A DNA stretch of 64,000 nt from Solea solea (Eukaryota; Chordata; Actinopteri; Pleuronectiformes; Soleidae). A program made the position numbers and the translations under genes. The notes beneath the pieces are model-generated. The model worked only from the letters and a program-made list of their open reading frames with translations. It did no database searches and had not been told where the DNA came from. The stretch is from the NCBI RefSeq assembly GCF_958295425.1, contig NC_081142.1:28499651-28563650 (forward strand). Reading direction: 5' to 3'. Shown piece after piece: positions 61,766-64,000 of the stretch (its first letter is position 1; every line of letters begins with the position of its first letter).

Positions 61766-64000
61766 TAACTTGTGAAATTATCCCTTAGATAACATTTTTG
61801 TTTGTTTTAGTGAAAACTGTCCAACCTTGATGAGTACAGAGCAATAACAATGGAGACACTGCAGTAAACGTGGGAAAGTAACCTTCTCATTGTCACCAAA
61901 TTTACTTAAGAGACCAAATATGTACTTTCTGACTTCCCTAACCTGTCTGAGGCTCTGAACTCTGAGCCCACGGCTTGTAACTCAACACATAAATCACTTA
62001 CATGTTAGAAATAAGTAAAAATGTATGAGGAAAGGCTAAGTTTACGCTGCTGGGGAGGTGTAGTTTACAGAAGACTCTACACGAGCAGCAGTGAAGAGTT
62101 TATTTACCAGTGGGGGAAGAATAAACGTGCGTGTGTTTATGTTTTCACCATAATATAAGCTCATGTCAGCTGAGGCTCTGTTACGTTTTGAAGATCAACA
62201 AATTCAGTTAAAATATCTTGCCTTGAGCTACAGATGAATCTGGCTTTTATTCCAAACAACACACAAGAAAAACATGGTTTTTTTTTGTGTAATAATGTAA
62301 ATAGAAACGACAAACAACAGTGTTGGGGGACAAATAAAGGCACATGTGTGAATGTGCGAACAACATGGATGCACCGTACACCCTGTCCTTTGTTTACCAT
62401 CTTCCTCCTGAACGTAATCAGTCCGGGAGCAGCCATCCTGGAGCAGCTTCTCACAAACACATCCACGTCTCTGTGGGACACGACGGGAAGGATGTGGTGG
62501 CATGTGTCTTTTTTTCTGCTGACATCAGCGTCCTGTGCTGTGCGCCGACGCCGCGCTGACCCCGCGAACTTGTGTTCGTCGCTGAGTTTGATCACTGTTG
62601 TTTAGCACTACAAAAACAAACGCCTCCCTGGGTTTGTTAACCCCTAAAGAGAGACTTCAGGAAGATTATTTATTATTTATGACGTTGTTTCCTAATCCTT
62701 AAAATATTGATCTCAAGTGTGAAATGATTCAGTTTGAATGATTTCAAGTTATAAGGAGCAAAGAAACCAGAAAATATTCACATGTAAGAAGAAAATCAGG
62801 AAAACATCTTCTGTCATTAGTAAAGCTGCAACTACCCATTGTTTTCACCACCATTTTCATGAAAACACCATTTAGTTTTAGTGATATTTTAGATTTACTC
62901 TACTGAGTCTACTGTAGATTTTGATTTAAAATCCATAATTATCAACATTGGTGGCTCGTTTCAGTTTGAACTACATTTTAAATTTAGCGACAGAACAACA
63001 ACAGCCAAGCTGATAAAATAGAGTTAGTTTGTCTTTAACGGAACATCGTACGTGAAATTCCACCATATGTCGTCTCTTCTCTTTCTTACACTATCATTTC
63101 TGCCACTTTTACCCCCGTGTGTCCTCAACCTGACCTCCGTACGTCTGATTGGATCACCTCTTATTATTCCTCTCTTCTGATTGGTTCTCTCCCGAGTTTG
63201 TCCCGCCCTAACATTATGTCTAGTCGGGCTGGGCGATATGGACCAAAAGTCATATCTGGATATTTTTTAGCTCAATGGCGATACTCGATATGTATCTGGA
63301 TATTTTTTCTGTGATGTCATTGGGGTTTCCCCCAAAGCCTTTTAGCATATTAGATCTAATGTTTTCCAGAGGCAAAAAATAAACAAACAGTCCATTATAA
63401 GTTTAAGCCACATGCCAAATGTCAGAGGTCACTGAATAAAAAAATAAAACAAATCTCTTTCCTGCATAACAATAATATACAGTCATTAATTCAAAAATAC
63501 AATACCGTTACAATTTTAACAGAAATAAAAACGGATAATATGCTTAATTGGGTTTGAACAATGTTCTCAATTATTTCACATAGATATTTAACACAGCTTG
63601 TTGATATGGTAATTAAATAATGTCTTATATTTTATTATCAATATTGACAACTTCAGGCTTCCATATGTCCAAAAGTGACTGAAATAAGTCAAAACTCTGT
63701 AGTGTGTGAACCATGAACCAGCTAGTTCCCGCCTCCTCAGCACGAGCTGAACAATAAATCCAACACACCAAGAGAGGCGGGACTTAAGGCAGAACAGCCA
63801 ATCATCAGCCAGTCACACTCAAAGCCGGTGTCATGTTTGAGGCAACGACAGGAGAGGAGGGGGAGAGAGGGGCAGAGGAGGGGGAGAGGAGGGGGAGAGG
63901 AGGCAGCCGCAGCGAGCGCAGAAACGGAGAGACTGTAGTGAAGTGTGTGTGTGTGTGGAGAAATAGGTGTGAACTTGCGGCTCATGTATTGTCATTTTAA
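61766..64000. other. Right end: dispersed repeats, no gene seen
   Basis: About 62700-62850 is a copy of the repeat containing AAAGCTGCAACTACCCATTG. About 63226-63320 (GGGCTGGGCGATATGGACCA, AAAGTCATATCTGGATATTTTT) is a common teleost GGGCTGGGCGATAT repeat. 63848-63906 is a G/A-rich tandem (GGGGGAGAGGAG). A 144-codon minus frame (62161-62595) has no recognisable domain and is not called. Confidence 0.55.

Noticed and set aside
62161..62595. 144-codon minus frame and overlapping 123-codon plus frame
   Set aside because: No recognisable domain, no splice or promoter context, and both strands are open over the same DNA. Likely chance.

Overview
The window is vertebrate nuclear DNA, almost certainly from a teleost fish. 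The protein-coding exons are clear orthologues of human Xp22 genes, split by GT-AG introns. The introns carry fish-type transposons (BEL/Pao, L1, L2-like and RTE LINEs, hAT, PIF/Harbinger, TTAA-flanked Kolobok-like elements, tRNA-SINE) and very many micro- and minisatellites. Nothing is bacterial, and there is no operon, CRISPR array or rRNA.

Genes, all on the + strand. (1) 149-11322: the last eight coding exons of cdkl5 (cyclin-dependent kinase-like 5), from the end of the kinase domain to the conserved C-terminus ending LNDLKETAL; the 5' exons lie left of the window. (2) 17572-34641: ap1s2 (AP-1 clathrin adaptor sigma-2 subunit), apparently complete, with two alternative last exons (31725-31760 and 34594-34641) that match the two known vertebrate C-termini. 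(3) 55733-55945: the first coding exon of a Shroom-family gene, probably shroom2, carrying the start of its PDZ domain; the rest lies right of the window. The three proteins act separately (neuronal kinase, trans-Golgi/endosome sorting, actin/apical junction scaffold); they are neighbours by ancestral X-type synteny.

Layout. 1-12.6 kb: cdkl5 exons, with a 2.5-kb minisatellite in one intron, a hAT MITE with perfect target duplications in another, and a roughly 1-kb minisatellite in the 3'UTR. 12.6-17.3 kb: intergenic, with a foldback MITE, a 236-bp tandem duplication and a 1.6-kb 31-bp minisatellite ending close to the ap1s2 promoter (CRE and two CCAAT boxes). 17.5-35 kb: ap1s2. Its fourth intron is packed with a BEL/Pao retrotransposon, an L1, an inverted L2-like LINE, a hAT end and a minisatellite. 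A PIF/Harbinger element with a recognisable Myb-like gene sits between the two alternative last exons. 35.2-46.5 kb: one TTAA-flanked Kolobok-like MITE swollen by about 10.7 kb (about 195 copies) of a 55-bp satellite. 46.9-49.8 kb: two 19-20-bp minisatellites. 50.1-51.2 kb: a second TTAA-flanked element with a THAP-domain remnant. 52.6-64 kb: candidate shroom2 promoter/5'UTR, a foldback element, an unexpanded sister copy of the Kolobok-like MITE, the shroom2 first exon, a SINE split by a minisatellite, a 16-bp minisatellite and scattered repeats.

Most notable. The BEL/Pao element at about 22.9-26.9 kb has lost its reverse transcriptase, RNase H and integrase. In their place it carries, in frame, an intronless piece of a CCDC88-family (Girdin/Daple) coiled coil, bounded on both sides by retrotransposon coding sequence. 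This looks like host-gene capture by an LTR retrotransposon. A second theme is that tandem arrays have grown inside mobile elements (Kolobok-like MITE, tRNA-SINE). All calls come from reading the sequence; no database or alignment was run.
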